Shown here: piece by piece, positions 9,380-17,400 of the stretch
Layout of the letters: each line of letters starts with the position of its first letter
Position numbering within the stretch: the stretch's first letter is position 1
NCBI RefSeq assembly: GCF_047425875.1
Contig: NZ_CP179727.1
Location: 372,001-436,000 of the forward strand
Direction of reading: 5' to 3'
Length of the DNA stretch: 64,000 bases
From: Macrococcoides animalis
Lineage (GTDB): Bacteria > Bacillota > Bacilli > Staphylococcales > Staphylococcaceae
Notes under the pieces: generated by a model
Seen by the model: only the letters and a program-made list of their open reading frames with translations
What the model was told of the DNA's origin: nothing
Database searches by the model: none
Translations under genes and position numbers: made by a program

Positions 9380-9597
9380 ATTTATCACCTCATATCAAAT
9401 TATCATCCCATATATATTATAGATAAATCATTCTAAAAACTGTATTTATTAATCAATTTTAAACAATAAAATAACATCAACTTAACAAAACCAAGATATA
9501 TTTCAAAAACGTTAACTTTTGTTTATTTATATATTCTTATATGCTTTAACTATCCGGAAATATAACTGAATGTCTAGATGTTCAAAAAGGAAAAACA
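9380..9597. promoter_or_regulatory. Divergent intergenic region between comK and the sigma gene
   Basis: This 218-bp AT-rich region must hold both promoters. It contains one near-match to a ComK AT-box (AAAACTGTATTTA, 9436-9448) and a 15-bp inverted repeat, AAAACGTTAACTTTT, at 9506-9520. A pair of AT-boxes at the standard spacing is not evident. Confidence 0.3.
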
Positions 9598-10077
9598 ATG
9601 TTTGAACAAATTAAAGCTAACTATGACAAAATGATTTATCACTTCATTCATAAGTATAAATTAAACTTTGATTTTGATGAATATTATCAACTTGCACTGA
9701 TTAAATTATGGGAACTAGAGCAAAGTTATGATGCTACAAAAACTGAAAAGAAGGAAAAATATATATATACAAAATTAAACTTTTACTTTATTGATGAGAT
9801 TAGAAAGTTAGCAAGAAGAACGGATAGATTTATCGTAACTGATGATGAATTTATGAAACACAATATGTCGGTAAATGATGAATATGATATGCTCTTCATA
9901 GAAGATATTAAATTGTTATTATCAGACAGAGAATTTACTTGGCTTTCATTAACTTTACAAGGCTATAAAATGAAAGAAATAGCAATCCAAATGAACTTAA
10001 GTGTATCGGCAATAAAAAAGTATAAACAAAGTACTAAAAATAAACTTAAAAAACACTATAATCAATTTAACTTTTAA
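9598..10077 (+). CDS. Small sigma-70 family factor, SigH/ComX-like
   Basis: A 159-aa sigma factor with region 2 (about residues 5-75: DEYYQLALIKLWELEQSYD, then IDEIRKLARRTDRFI) and a C-terminal region 4 helix-turn-helix (about 105-155: LSDREFTWLSLTLQGYKMKEIAIQMNLSVSAIKKYKQS). It lacks region 1.1 and most of region 3. In S. aureus the alternative factor SigH drives comG and comE and lies elsewhere in the chromosome. Here the gene is back to back with comK, which suggests a competence role by position. Whether it is the SigH orthologue or a second factor cannot be told from this window. The start has a short AAAAGG site. Confidence 0.75.
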   Translation: MFEQIKANYDKMIYHFIHKYKLNFDFDEYYQLALIKLWELEQSYDATKTEKKEKYIYTKLNFYFIDEIRKLARRTDRFIVTDDEFMKHNMSVNDEYDMLFIEDIKLLLSDREFTWLSLTLQGYKMKEIAIQMNLSVSAIKKYKQSTKNKLKKHYNQFNF

Positions 10078-10147
10078 GAAAAGTATGCAAATAACAATTT
10101 ATTATAACAAACGAAATATTTTTGTATTCAATATGTACCAAATTTAG

Positions 10148-10153
10148 TATAAT
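10148..10153 (+). promoter_or_regulatory. -10 box before the DUF2187 gene
   Basis: A perfect TATAAT 33 bp before the start codon. The -35 region is weak: TTGTAT lies 20 bp upstream, which is too far for a good match. Confidence 0.4.
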
Positions 10154-10185
10154 AGCAATTAGCATGTTTTTAAGGAGGAAAATGA

Positions 10186-10365
10186 ATGGCAGCAAAAGTT
10201 GGAGATATCATTGAATTTCACGAAGGTAAACAAGGCATTGTTGAAAAAGTTAACGAAAATTCAGTCATAGTAGATTGTACTATAATGGAAGATTTCGAGA
10301 AACTGGAAATCCCCGAAAAAACAGTAATTAATCATAAACGATATACCATTGTTGTAGAGGCTTAA
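10186..10365 (+). CDS. DUF2187 (YkvS-like) small protein
   Basis: A 59-aa protein starting MAAKVGDIIEFHEGKQGIVE and ending KRYTIVVEA, a short beta-rich KOW/SH3-like barrel typical of DUF2187. Family members are found in Bacillales and have no established function. The ribosome binding site AAGGAGGA is excellent. The next gene begins five bases after its stop and has its own site inside this gene, so the two are probably translationally coupled. It is short and easily missed by length-filtered gene calling. Confidence 0.85.
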   Translation: MAAKVGDIIEFHEGKQGIVEKVNENSVIVDCTIMEDFEKLEIPEKTVINHKRYTIVVEA

Positions 10366-10370
10366 GATAA

Positions 10371-10970
10371 ATGAATCAATTAAAAAAGCCTATTGTCGGT
10401 TTTTTAATGTTGTTTATCTTATTTCATGTAATACTTTTTGCTATGCGCAATGAACATCAAGTATTTTGGCATCTATATACCGGGTTAATGTTACTTTCAT
10501 CTATTGGTTATATATATTATGAACGTAGCATAGCATCTAAACGATTATTAGATGCTATTATCACAGGTATCCTCGCAAGTTTCATAATAATGATCTTACA
10601 TACTTTATTATCTTTTATCTTAAGAGATCTTCATTATTTTAATGTATTAAAAGAAATTGTGAAGTTAGGTGTTTATGTGAAATGGCAATTATTAATAACT
10701 TTATTTGTGTCAATCCCTTTACAAGAATTAATGATGCGTATTATGTTACAGGATTACCTTGATGAACGATTCAATCGTATTATAACTTCGGTCATCGTAA
10801 GTTTATGTGTCACTAGTTTATTTATATATACAGTCGACATTCAAATATTAATCTTTATATTTTTAACACAATTTATATTAGCTATCAGTTATCATCATAC
10901 GAAACGCATCATAACACCTATTACAGGACAAATTGTAGCAATCGTATTATTAATACTCATTTATCGATAA
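10371..10970 (+). CDS. CPBP-like membrane protein with a degenerate active site
   Basis: A 199-aa integral membrane protein with about six helices. A stretch SIPLQELMMRIMLQDYL resembles the EExxxR motif of CPBP/Abi intramembrane proteases, but the first acidic residue is Gln. The later His-containing motifs are replaced (FILAISYHHT, TPITGQI), so proteolytic activity is doubtful. It may be an inactive relative or a different membrane fold. It is coupled to the DUF2187 gene upstream and ends at a strong bidirectional terminator. No function can be given. Confidence 0.65.
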   Translation: MNQLKKPIVGFLMLFILFHVILFAMRNEHQVFWHLYTGLMLLSSIGYIYYERSIASKRLLDAIITGILASFIIMILHTLLSFILRDLHYFNVLKEIVKLGVYVKWQLLITLFVSIPLQELMMRIMLQDYLDERFNRIITSVIVSLCVTSLFIYTVDIQILIFIFLTQFILAISYHHTKRIITPITGQIVAIVLLILIYR

Positions 10971-10975
10971 CAATA

Positions 10976-11011
10976 AAAACATCTTGAGACAAAAAGGTCT
11001 CAAGATGTTTT
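10976..11011. terminator. Bidirectional terminator
   Basis: A perfect 15-bp stem (AAAACATCTTGAGAC) with a 6-nt loop, A-rich on one side and T-rich on the other. It serves both converging genes. Confidence 0.85.
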
Positions 11012-11875
11012 TTATTGTTGTTGAAAATGCAAGTATTCTTTTTCTTCATAATATAATGCTTCATTAAGTAATATATCTTCTTGATAACGTGCTGTTTCTA
11101 TAAACTCATAACTACTTCCTTTTAATTCAAATGAATTAGTACGTTCTTTAAATACAAGCTTTATATGAAGTAGAGAATCCCTTGGTGCGAAGATAATATC
11201 AGACAAGTCATGCTTTACATTGTCAGTATCATTACTGTTCGTAATCATTAAATGAATCCCTTCAGTGCATAAGGTTGTGATATCCCCTTCTGTTGTACAT
11301 AAGTCATTTATATCTCCATTATGTAATGCAATAACAAAATCTGGGCTTTCTTTATCATACATATAACGAATCCAAGATTTTATCGAATCCTTTGGTTTAG
11401 ACACGATTAATTCTTCATTATCTATTTGTTTCGCTTCAGACAAAGCGATAATACCAATCTTAACACCTTTATACTGCTTTATTATATACGGTGTATTAAA
11501 ATAAGGTTCCTTTGTAGAAAGATTAAGAATATTACATGATAAAAATGGAAATTCACTCATTGAATGTGCTCTACTAAAAAATTTAAAACTTAAATCAAAG
11601 TCTTGATGGCTAATATTTGTAGCATCATATTTCAATAAATTCATCAACGTGATGAGCGGTATACGTTTATATTCTTTAAGCCCAGCATAGTAGACACTCA
11701 CAGGCGAACCTGTTAAAAATGGTCCATTATTTAATAAAATAACATGGCCACTTTGCCTTGCCAGTTTTATATATGTCGCAACTTTTAACATATTAATTTC
11801 ATTATTTTTAAGAAAGGTTGCACCATTAATGTTATTTGTTGTTATAATATGTATATTAATTAATCCCTTATTCAT
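11012..11875 (-). CDS. Degenerate 5'-nucleotidase/UshA-type phosphoesterase-like protein
   Basis: A 287-aa cytosolic protein with the layout of the calcineurin-like N-terminal domain of UshA/YfkN enzymes. IHIITTNNINGA stands where ILHTNDxHG is expected, NNGPFLTGSP for DAGDxxQGSP, NISHQDFD for GNHEFD, and ALHNGD for SHxG. Most metal ligands (Asp, His of motif 1; Asp of motif 2; Asn-His of motif 3) are therefore changed, and the C-terminal nucleotide-binding domain is absent. It is probably not an active nucleotidase. ATG 11875 follows GAGGTGAT; the earlier GTG is inside that site. It is divergent from the kinase gene with 64 bp between. Confidence 0.65.
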   Translation of the reverse strand: MNKGLINIHIITTNNINGATFLKNNEINMLKVATYIKLARQSGHVILLNNGPFLTGSPVSVYYAGLKEYKRIPLITLMNLLKYDATNISHQDFDLSFKFFSRAHSMSEFPFLSCNILNLSTKEPYFNTPYIIKQYKGVKIGIIALSEAKQIDNEELIVSKPKDSIKSWIRYMYDKESPDFVIALHNGDINDLCTTEGDITTLCTEGIHLMITNSNDTDNVKHDLSDIIFAPRDSLLHIKLVFKERTNSFELKGSSYEFIETARYQEDILLNEALYYEEKEYLHFQQQ

Positions 11876-11939
11876 GTGAATCACCTCATAGTATATTATA
11901 TCATGATTAAGATGTTAACTTTGATAAATGGAGAATGCT

Positions 11940-13475
11940 ATGGACAATATAAATGATTTTAAGTATATAAAGAAATATATTTTTTTTAATATTATTTTAA
12001 CCCTATTATTTTCAGCCCTCTTTTGGTTCATATTATCTCGTAATGAAGCAAATCAATTACGAGATAATATTAATGATTCAATTAGAATCCATTCTGAACA
12101 AATAGATTCATTCTTTAGCGAGACAATTTCGGCTGTCGAAAACATTGCAACTACTGTCACATATGAAAAAGACTTTGATAAGATTAATAAACGTATTCAA
12201 GTCATGAAGAATCGCGAAGCCCGTATTATCAATTTTTATGTTTTAGATCATAATGCAGTTGTTCTAAATTCTAATTCTGAAGCGATGATTGGAAAAACAG
12301 TTGAATCGATGAAGTTCTTTAATAACATAGAAAAAAGAACTTTGAATAATGTCGCTATTAGTAGTATGCGCAAGAACATGATGAATAAAGATATTGTCTA
12401 TATTACTAAAAATATTAATGACTCGCATAACAGTAAGTTGATTGTAGCCGAAGTTGATATTAATACGATTGGATCATTCATTGATTCTTTACAAAAAGGT
12501 AATACTGTTACCATTACAGATTTCAATGATAATATTATCTTTCAATCGAATAATCCTGTAATTACAAATATAAAAGAATCTCAAAAGTTACTAAAAGTTG
12601 ATTGGAATTTAACAATTAATTCTAACAAAAATGTATATCAAGAAGTATTTCAAAAAGTATTATTAGCTAGTCTTGTATTTTCATTACTTGTTGCAACTTT
12701 GCAATTGTTCTATCACAGTTATAAAGCACAAAAGGAAAATGAATTATTACTCGCAGATATTAACTCACAAAAAAAAGAATTAATTGGGCAATTAGCAGCA
12801 AATACTGCTCACGAAATAAAAAATCCATTAACATCAATAAAAGGATTTGTCGATTTACTTGAAATGCAATATGACCCCAAAAATGAAAATAAATTCTTTA
12901 ATATTGTTAAAACTGAACTTGAACGCATCAACGTTATAGTCAGTCAGTTCTTATTACTGGGCAAACCAACCAAAATTGATGTAGAAATCGTTGATTTAAG
13001 AGAAATTGTACGTGAGACCATTGCATTTCTTGAATATGACTTAAGTGTCAATAAAATTCGAACAATTAAATTTTATACTGATCATCAAACACTGGTACAC
13101 GTTGCAATTGATCAGTTTAAACAAATTATTATTAACTTAATTCAGAATGCAAAAGATGCAATTGAGGAAAATAAACAAGGTATTATTGAAATTAAAGTGG
13201 ATCATACGCAAACACAAGCAATACTTACAATACGAGATAATGGTGTCGGAATGAGTGAAGAGATTCTAAAACAATTATTCAATCCATTCTTCACAACAAA
13301 AAATACAGGAACAGGTCTCGGCTTACCAGTGACAAAAAGTATCATCGATGCGAATAATGGTGAAATAGAAGTAATTAGTAAAGAAGGGATTGGGACGACA
13401 TTCATTATTAAATTGCCGCTCGTATCGATTCCATCTGAATACGATCAAGTCAATCAAAGTATCAAAAAAGACTAG
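11940..13475 (+). CDS. Orphan membrane sensor histidine kinase (KinB/sporulation-kinase type)
   Basis: A 511-aa kinase. TM1 spans about residues 12-32, an extracytoplasmic sensing region about 33-235 (Cache/PAS-like by pattern), and TM2 about 236-256. HisKA follows with the phospho-accepting His in NTAHEIKNPLTSIKGF (residue about 290), then HATPase_c with QNAKDAIEE (N box), DNGVGM (G1), FFTTKNTGTGLGL (F/G2). The H-box sequence resembles B. subtilis sporulation kinases rather than classical two-component sensors. No response regulator is adjacent, so the partner must be elsewhere. ATG 11940 lies seven bases after GGAG; the ATG at 11928 overlaps that site. It ends at a strong terminator. Confidence 0.85.
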   Translation: MDNINDFKYIKKYIFFNIILTLLFSALFWFILSRNEANQLRDNINDSIRIHSEQIDSFFSETISAVENIATTVTYEKDFDKINKRIQVMKNREARIINFYVLDHNAVVLNSNSEAMIGKTVESMKFFNNIEKRTLNNVAISSMRKNMMNKDIVYITKNINDSHNSKLIVAEVDINTIGSFIDSLQKGNTVTITDFNDNIIFQSNNPVITNIKESQKLLKVDWNLTINSNKNVYQEVFQKVLLASLVFSLLVATLQLFYHSYKAQKENELLLADINSQKKELIGQLAANTAHEIKNPLTSIKGFVDLLEMQYDPKNENKFFNIVKTELERINVIVSQFLLLGKPTKIDVEIVDLREIVRETIAFLEYDLSVNKIRTIKFYTDHQTLVHVAIDQFKQIIINLIQNAKDAIEENKQGIIEIKVDHTQTQAILTIRDNGVGMSEEILKQLFNPFFTTKNTGTGLGLPVTKSIIDANNGEIEVISKEGIGTTFIIKLPLVSIPSEYDQVNQSIKKD

Positions 13476-13491
13476 CTGCGCTAGTCTTTTT
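13465..13491 (+). terminator. Terminator after the kinase gene
   Basis: A 12-bp stem AAAAAGACTAGC with a 3-nt loop, ending in T. The stop codon lies within the 5' arm. Confidence 0.8.
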
Positions 13492-13530
13492 GTTTGGCTT
13501 ATTTTATTACTATATACTTTAGCTTATACC

Positions 13531-14874
13531 TTAACCTATCATTATTCGTTCCTTTGGATATCTAAATTTATCAGGTTCAGCTTTACCTCCAAGCATAATA
13601 ATAAATGAAATTAAACCAACTCGTCCAATAAACATTAATGCCATAATCACGAGTTTACTTCCGTTTGTTAAGTCCCCAGTAATGCCCAGGGATAAACCAC
13701 AAGTACCAAAAGCACTCATCACTTCAAAGAAGATGGATAATAAATCGAATTTTTCATTCTCAAATAATAAAATAAATAAAAGGCCAGCAAAGCAAATAAT
13801 AGTAGCAAGGACCATTACTGCAAATGTTCTTTGAATATCAATCGTATCAATTTCTTTATTAAATACCTTTATATTGGTTCTTCCATTACTGTAATTAAGT
13901 AAAAATAAGATAAGAATTGCAAACGTCGTCGTTCTAATCCCACCCCCAACTGAACTTGGACTAGATCCGATGAACATTAGTCCACCCATAAAAAACCGCG
14001 TCGCTTCAGTAAGTTCATTTAAGTCTATCGTCGTCAGCCCTGCACTACGTGTGGTAGAAGATTGAAATAAAGCATAAAACAGTCCTTTATGCCATGTTAT
14101 TTCTTTGAATGCATGATTATATTCAAATAAATAAATAACAACTGTTCCTACAAAGAACAATAAGAAATATGTACTCATCGTTAATTTCGCAAATAAACTA
14201 AATCTAAAATTCGGAATTTTGTTGGTTAAATACGTTTTTATTTCAATGATAACTGGGAAACCTATTGCACCTAACACGATTAAGAACATAGTAATCGTTT
14301 GTACAAAATAATCATCTGCATAACCATTTAATGAATTCCCTGTAATATCTAAACCACCATTTGTCGTCGCAGATACGGAAGCAAATAGCCCATTAAACAA
14401 TGCTTCTTTTACACTGCCCATCTCTTTATAAAAATAAAATGCTAAAAACAATGCTCCTAATATTTCGATAAATAACATCGCCTTTACAATTTCAAGGATC
14501 ATTGTCACAACACCAGACATCTTGTTTTGATTATGATCTACCATAATCAATTGTCTTTCACGCATTCCAATCTTTTTACCGATGATAACCCAAAGTATTG
14601 TACCCATTGCCATAACGCCTATTCCACCAAGATTGAGAATAAGAAGAATCACACATTGACCAAACACTGAGTACGTATCAGCGATTGAAACTGGAGATAA
14701 TCCTGTTACACTTATACCAGAGACAGCAACAAATAATGAATCAATTAAGCTAATGTTTACATTTGGTTTATGCACATACGGTATACGGAGTAATAAAAAA
14801 GAAATGAAAATCGCTACAAGATAATACAGTACAATACCTTGCTGAGGTGTCAATTTTTGAAATAACTTGTTCAT
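13531..14874 (-). CDS. KtrB/TrkH-type potassium uptake membrane subunit
   Basis: A 447-aa transporter of the Trk/Ktr/HKT superfamily with about ten helices in four M1-P-M2 repeats. Pore-loop glycines are visible in SVTGLSPVS, TTNGGLDITG, TRSAGLTTID and GTCGLSLG. It imports K+ together with a cytosolic RCK subunit (KtrA/KtrC), which is not in this window. It follows htrA by 28 bp on the same strand and is probably cotranscribed with it. ATG 14874 is preferred; an in-frame GTG at 14883 sits in the ribosome binding region. It matches the htrA-Ktr neighbourhood recalled from S. aureus. Confidence 0.85.
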   Translation of the reverse strand: MNKLFQKLTPQQGIVLYYLVAIFISFLLLRIPYVHKPNVNISLIDSLFVAVSGISVTGLSPVSIADTYSVFGQCVILLILNLGGIGVMAMGTILWVIIGKKIGMRERQLIMVDHNQNKMSGVVTMILEIVKAMLFIEILGALFLAFYFYKEMGSVKEALFNGLFASVSATTNGGLDITGNSLNGYADDYFVQTITMFLIVLGAIGFPVIIEIKTYLTNKIPNFRFSLFAKLTMSTYFLLFFVGTVVIYLFEYNHAFKEITWHKGLFYALFQSSTTRSAGLTTIDLNELTEATRFFMGGLMFIGSSPSSVGGGIRTTTFAILILFLLNYSNGRTNIKVFNKEIDTIDIQRTFAVMVLATIICFAGLLFILLFENEKFDLLSIFFEVMSAFGTCGLSLGITGDLTNGSKLVIMALMFIGRVGLISFIIMLGGKAEPDKFRYPKERIMIG

Positions 14875-14902
14875 TGTTGTCACTTCTTTCTTAAATCTTA
14901 TA

Positions 14903-16459
14903 TTATAAGGTTACTTTCACTTCTTTCTTAACACCATTACGTTCATACATAATGGTAATCGTATCTCCAATTTTTTTCTCATGGAATAATATTTTTCGAA
15001 AGTGAATTTTTGATTTCACTTCTTTACCATCTATCTTTTTGATAATATCTCCAAGTAATAATCCATTTTTTTCGGCAAGGGAATTCGGCTCAACATCCAT
15101 AACTTCAACACCTGATTTGTTCGTAGGCGAATTAGGGTCATTTGGATCACTGTGCTCGCCAATATCTTCTATCATAATACCCATTTTAGGGCGTTTAATA
15201 CTCCCATTTTGTTCTAACTCTTTTAATACTTTATTAACATCATTTGATGGAATACTAAATGCAATGCCTTCTACTCCATCCATTGAAATCTTCATAGAGT
15301 TTAAACCAATCATTTCTCCTTGTTGATTTAGTAATGGTCCCCCTGAGTTACCAGGATTTATCGCAGCATCAGTTTGCAATACGTTCATTTCCCAATCGTA
15401 GATTTCATCTCCATCAATATCAACAGGTACATTACGTGATAAACCAGAAATTATTCCCGATGAAACACTGCCCGCAAACATTTTTCCTAATGGACTGCCC
15501 ATCGCAATAACTTCTTGACCCGGTTGTAAGTGCTTACTATCAGCCATTTCAATCGTTGTTTTTAACTTACCTTTAGGTATCGTTAATACCGCCATATCAG
15601 TCCAAACATCATGGCCAATCATCTTAGCTTTTTCCTTTTGTTCACCGTAAGTAACTTCAATTGCATTCGCCTTTCCGACAACATGATAATTTGTTAATAT
15701 ATAGGCAAGTTTTTTATCAAGTTTATAGACAACACCTGTACCAATACCAACCTCTTCTGGTGGTTTTACAGCACTTTCCGAATCTATCGTTTCTGAATCT
15801 TCTGCTTTTTGAAGATTAGTAACACTTACAACATTATTCAAATTTTTATTAATCGACTGTTCTACAGTCTGAACTACTTCTTCCTTTTTTTCCATTTCTG
15901 GTTGTTCTCTATTAAAGAAACTCATGAGTAAAATACCTAGTAATAATCCCACAAGCGAACCCATTAAAATTTTAGGTAAATATGACATCCAAGTTGATTT
16001 ATGTTGTTTTTTTGATTCTGTTTTTTCAGAATTAATAGCCGTTCGCATAGTTTTAGCATGCACATTTGGTTTTCCTTTATTTGTATTATGCTGTGATTCA
16101 CTGTTTTCGTCAATTTGAGTTGGTATTAATAAGGAATCCGACGACTCATATTTTTTTTCATGATAAATATTTGTATCGTCATCTTGATGGTTTTCTTCTA
16201 ACAATGCATGATCTGTATCTTCTACTGAAGTACTTCCTGCTTGTCTACTCACACCTTCTGTACTTGAAAGTGTATCCATTGGTACGTCACTTTTCTCAGG
16301 TGTTACTTCAATATGTTCTTCAGGTGATATAACTTGCACAAGGTCATCTTTTTTATTTAAATACGGATAAATCATTCTAGTCTTTTGACCATGATAGAAT
16401 AGTCTTTTTGGACGCGTGTAATCTCTCTTTTTTATTACAATTTTTTGTTTAAGATGCAT
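14903..16459 (-). CDS. HtrA-like membrane-anchored serine protease
   Basis: A 518-aa DegP/HtrA-family quality-control protease. A long charged cytoplasmic N-terminus (about 165 residues, low complexity, with DYTRPKRLFYHGQ at its start) is followed by one TM (about 166-185). A trypsin-like domain then carries the triad His in LTNYHVVG, Asp in TDMAVLTIP, Ser in NPGNSGGPLL, and one C-terminal PDZ domain (about 420-515). It degrades or refolds misfolded exported proteins. ATG 16459 fits GGAGGAA; the ATG at 16471 lies within that site. A strong hairpin stands immediately upstream of its ribosome binding site (see separate entry). The domain order equals S. aureus HtrA1-type proteins, though the N-terminus differs in length. 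Confidence 0.88.
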   Translation of the reverse strand: MHLKQKIVIKKRDYTRPKRLFYHGQKTRMIYPYLNKKDDLVQVISPEEHIEVTPEKSDVPMDTLSSTEGVSRQAGSTSVEDTDHALLEENHQDDDTNIYHEKKYESSDSLLIPTQIDENSESQHNTNKGKPNVHAKTMRTAINSEKTESKKQHKSTWMSYLPKILMGSLVGLLLGILLMSFFNREQPEMEKKEEVVQTVEQSINKNLNNVVSVTNLQKAEDSETIDSESAVKPPEEVGIGTGVVYKLDKKLAYILTNYHVVGKANAIEVTYGEQKEKAKMIGHDVWTDMAVLTIPKGKLKTTIEMADSKHLQPGQEVIAMGSPLGKMFAGSVSSGIISGLSRNVPVDIDGDEIYDWEMNVLQTDAAINPGNSGGPLLNQQGEMIGLNSMKISMDGVEGIAFSIPSNDVNKVLKELEQNGSIKRPKMGIMIEDIGEHSDPNDPNSPTNKSGVEVMDVEPNSLAEKNGLLLGDIIKKIDGKEVKSKIHFRKILFHEKKIGDTITIMYERNGVKKEVKVTL

Positions 16460-16476
16460 GATTTCCTCCATAAAAA

Positions 16477-16516
16477 AAACTTAGTGTATCTATTATAATA
16501 TAGATACACTAAGTTT
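16477..16516 (-). terminator. Terminator between terC and htrA
   Basis: A perfect 16-bp stem (AAACTTAGTGTATCTA) with an 8-nt loop, followed on the minus strand by eight T, immediately before the htrA ribosome binding site. The loop reads TATTATAA on the minus strand and contains a possible -10 box. Confidence 0.8.
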
Positions 16517-16536
16517 AATATGATATATGTTATTTT

Positions 16537-17310
16537 TTATTGATTTGCTTGTTTTTTCTTACCACTAAACCATCCAATTGCTAAAATACCTAACAATACA
16601 ACCCAGAAAGTTAATTGCCATGGTAATCCATGCGGGAAATCATGTGGTAAGATTTGAATCGCTTCATGTGCAAGTACCATTACGACTAATTTAATTCCTA
16701 CCCATCCAACTATTGCAAATGCAGCTGCTTCAAGTGAGGGATTATCATGTAATAACTTAACGAACCAAGTCGCAGCGAATCGCATAATAACAACACCGAG
16801 CATACCGCCTGTAAACATAACCAAAAATTGTCCTAAGTTCATACCACCGAATTGTGGTCCTACTTCAGGCAATGTCAATGCAATGGCAATGGCTGCAAGC
16901 ATAGAATCAATCGCGAATGCAATATCGGCAAATTCAACTTTGGCAACTGTCATCCAGAAGCCACTTCCTTTTTTACTATATTTCTCAAGTTCCGCTTCTT
17001 CTTCATCACTTGTCGCGTCACCTGTATTGAAATATTGATATAAGTTCTTAATGGATATAAACAACAGATACGCTGCACCTAATGCTTGTATTTGCCAAAA
17101 TTTAGCCAGGTAAGCGATAGCAAATAATGAAGCAAAACGAAATACAAATGCACCGAGTAATCCATAAAATAATGCTTTTTTTCTCTCTTCTTCAGGTAAA
17201 TGCTTGACCATAACTGCCATAACAATAGCGTTATCGGCTGCTAGCAAACCTTCTAATACAACTAGTACTAAAATAACCCATGCATAAGTAATGATAATAG
17301 ACATATCCAT
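16537..17310 (-). CDS. TerC-family integral membrane protein
   Basis: A 257-aa protein with seven or more helices. VLEGLLAADNAIVMAVMV and KVEFADIAFAIDSMLAAIA carry the paired Asp residues typical of TerC/YceF metal exporters. In Bacillus, relatives (MeeF, MeeY) supply Mn2+ to exoenzymes during secretion; that role is family knowledge only. An 81-bp gap from prfC holds a -10-like box (TATAAT on the minus strand, 17362-17367), but no yybP-ykoY manganese riboswitch. ATG 17310 follows CGGAGTGA; the GTG at 17319 is part of it. Confidence 0.85.
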   Translation of the reverse strand: MDMSIIITYAWVILVLVVLEGLLAADNAIVMAVMVKHLPEEERKKALFYGLLGAFVFRFASLFAIAYLAKFWQIQALGAAYLLFISIKNLYQYFNTGDATSDEEEAELEKYSKKGSGFWMTVAKVEFADIAFAIDSMLAAIAIALTLPEVGPQFGGMNLGQFLVMFTGGMLGVVIMRFAATWFVKLLHDNPSLEAAAFAIVGWVGIKLVVMVLAHEAIQILPHDFPHGLPWQLTFWVVLLGILAIGWFSGKKKQANQ

Positions 17311-17400
17311 TTGCTTCACTCCGATTTAATGAAAATTAATATTGATTTGATGACGTTAAGTATTATACTACACATTTGCATAATCCTTATCTGATTTTGC

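Noticed and set aside
9436..9448. ComK K-box upstream of comK
   Set aside because: Only one near-match AT-box is present; a second at 8, 18 or 31 bp was not found, so autoregulation cannot be claimed.
10371..10970. Phage-resistance (Abi) gene
   Set aside because: The CPBP motif is degenerate and no defence genes or mobile DNA surround it.
17311..17400. yybP-ykoY manganese riboswitch before terC
   Set aside because: The gap is only about 90 bp and the conserved GGGGAGUA-type elements are absent.
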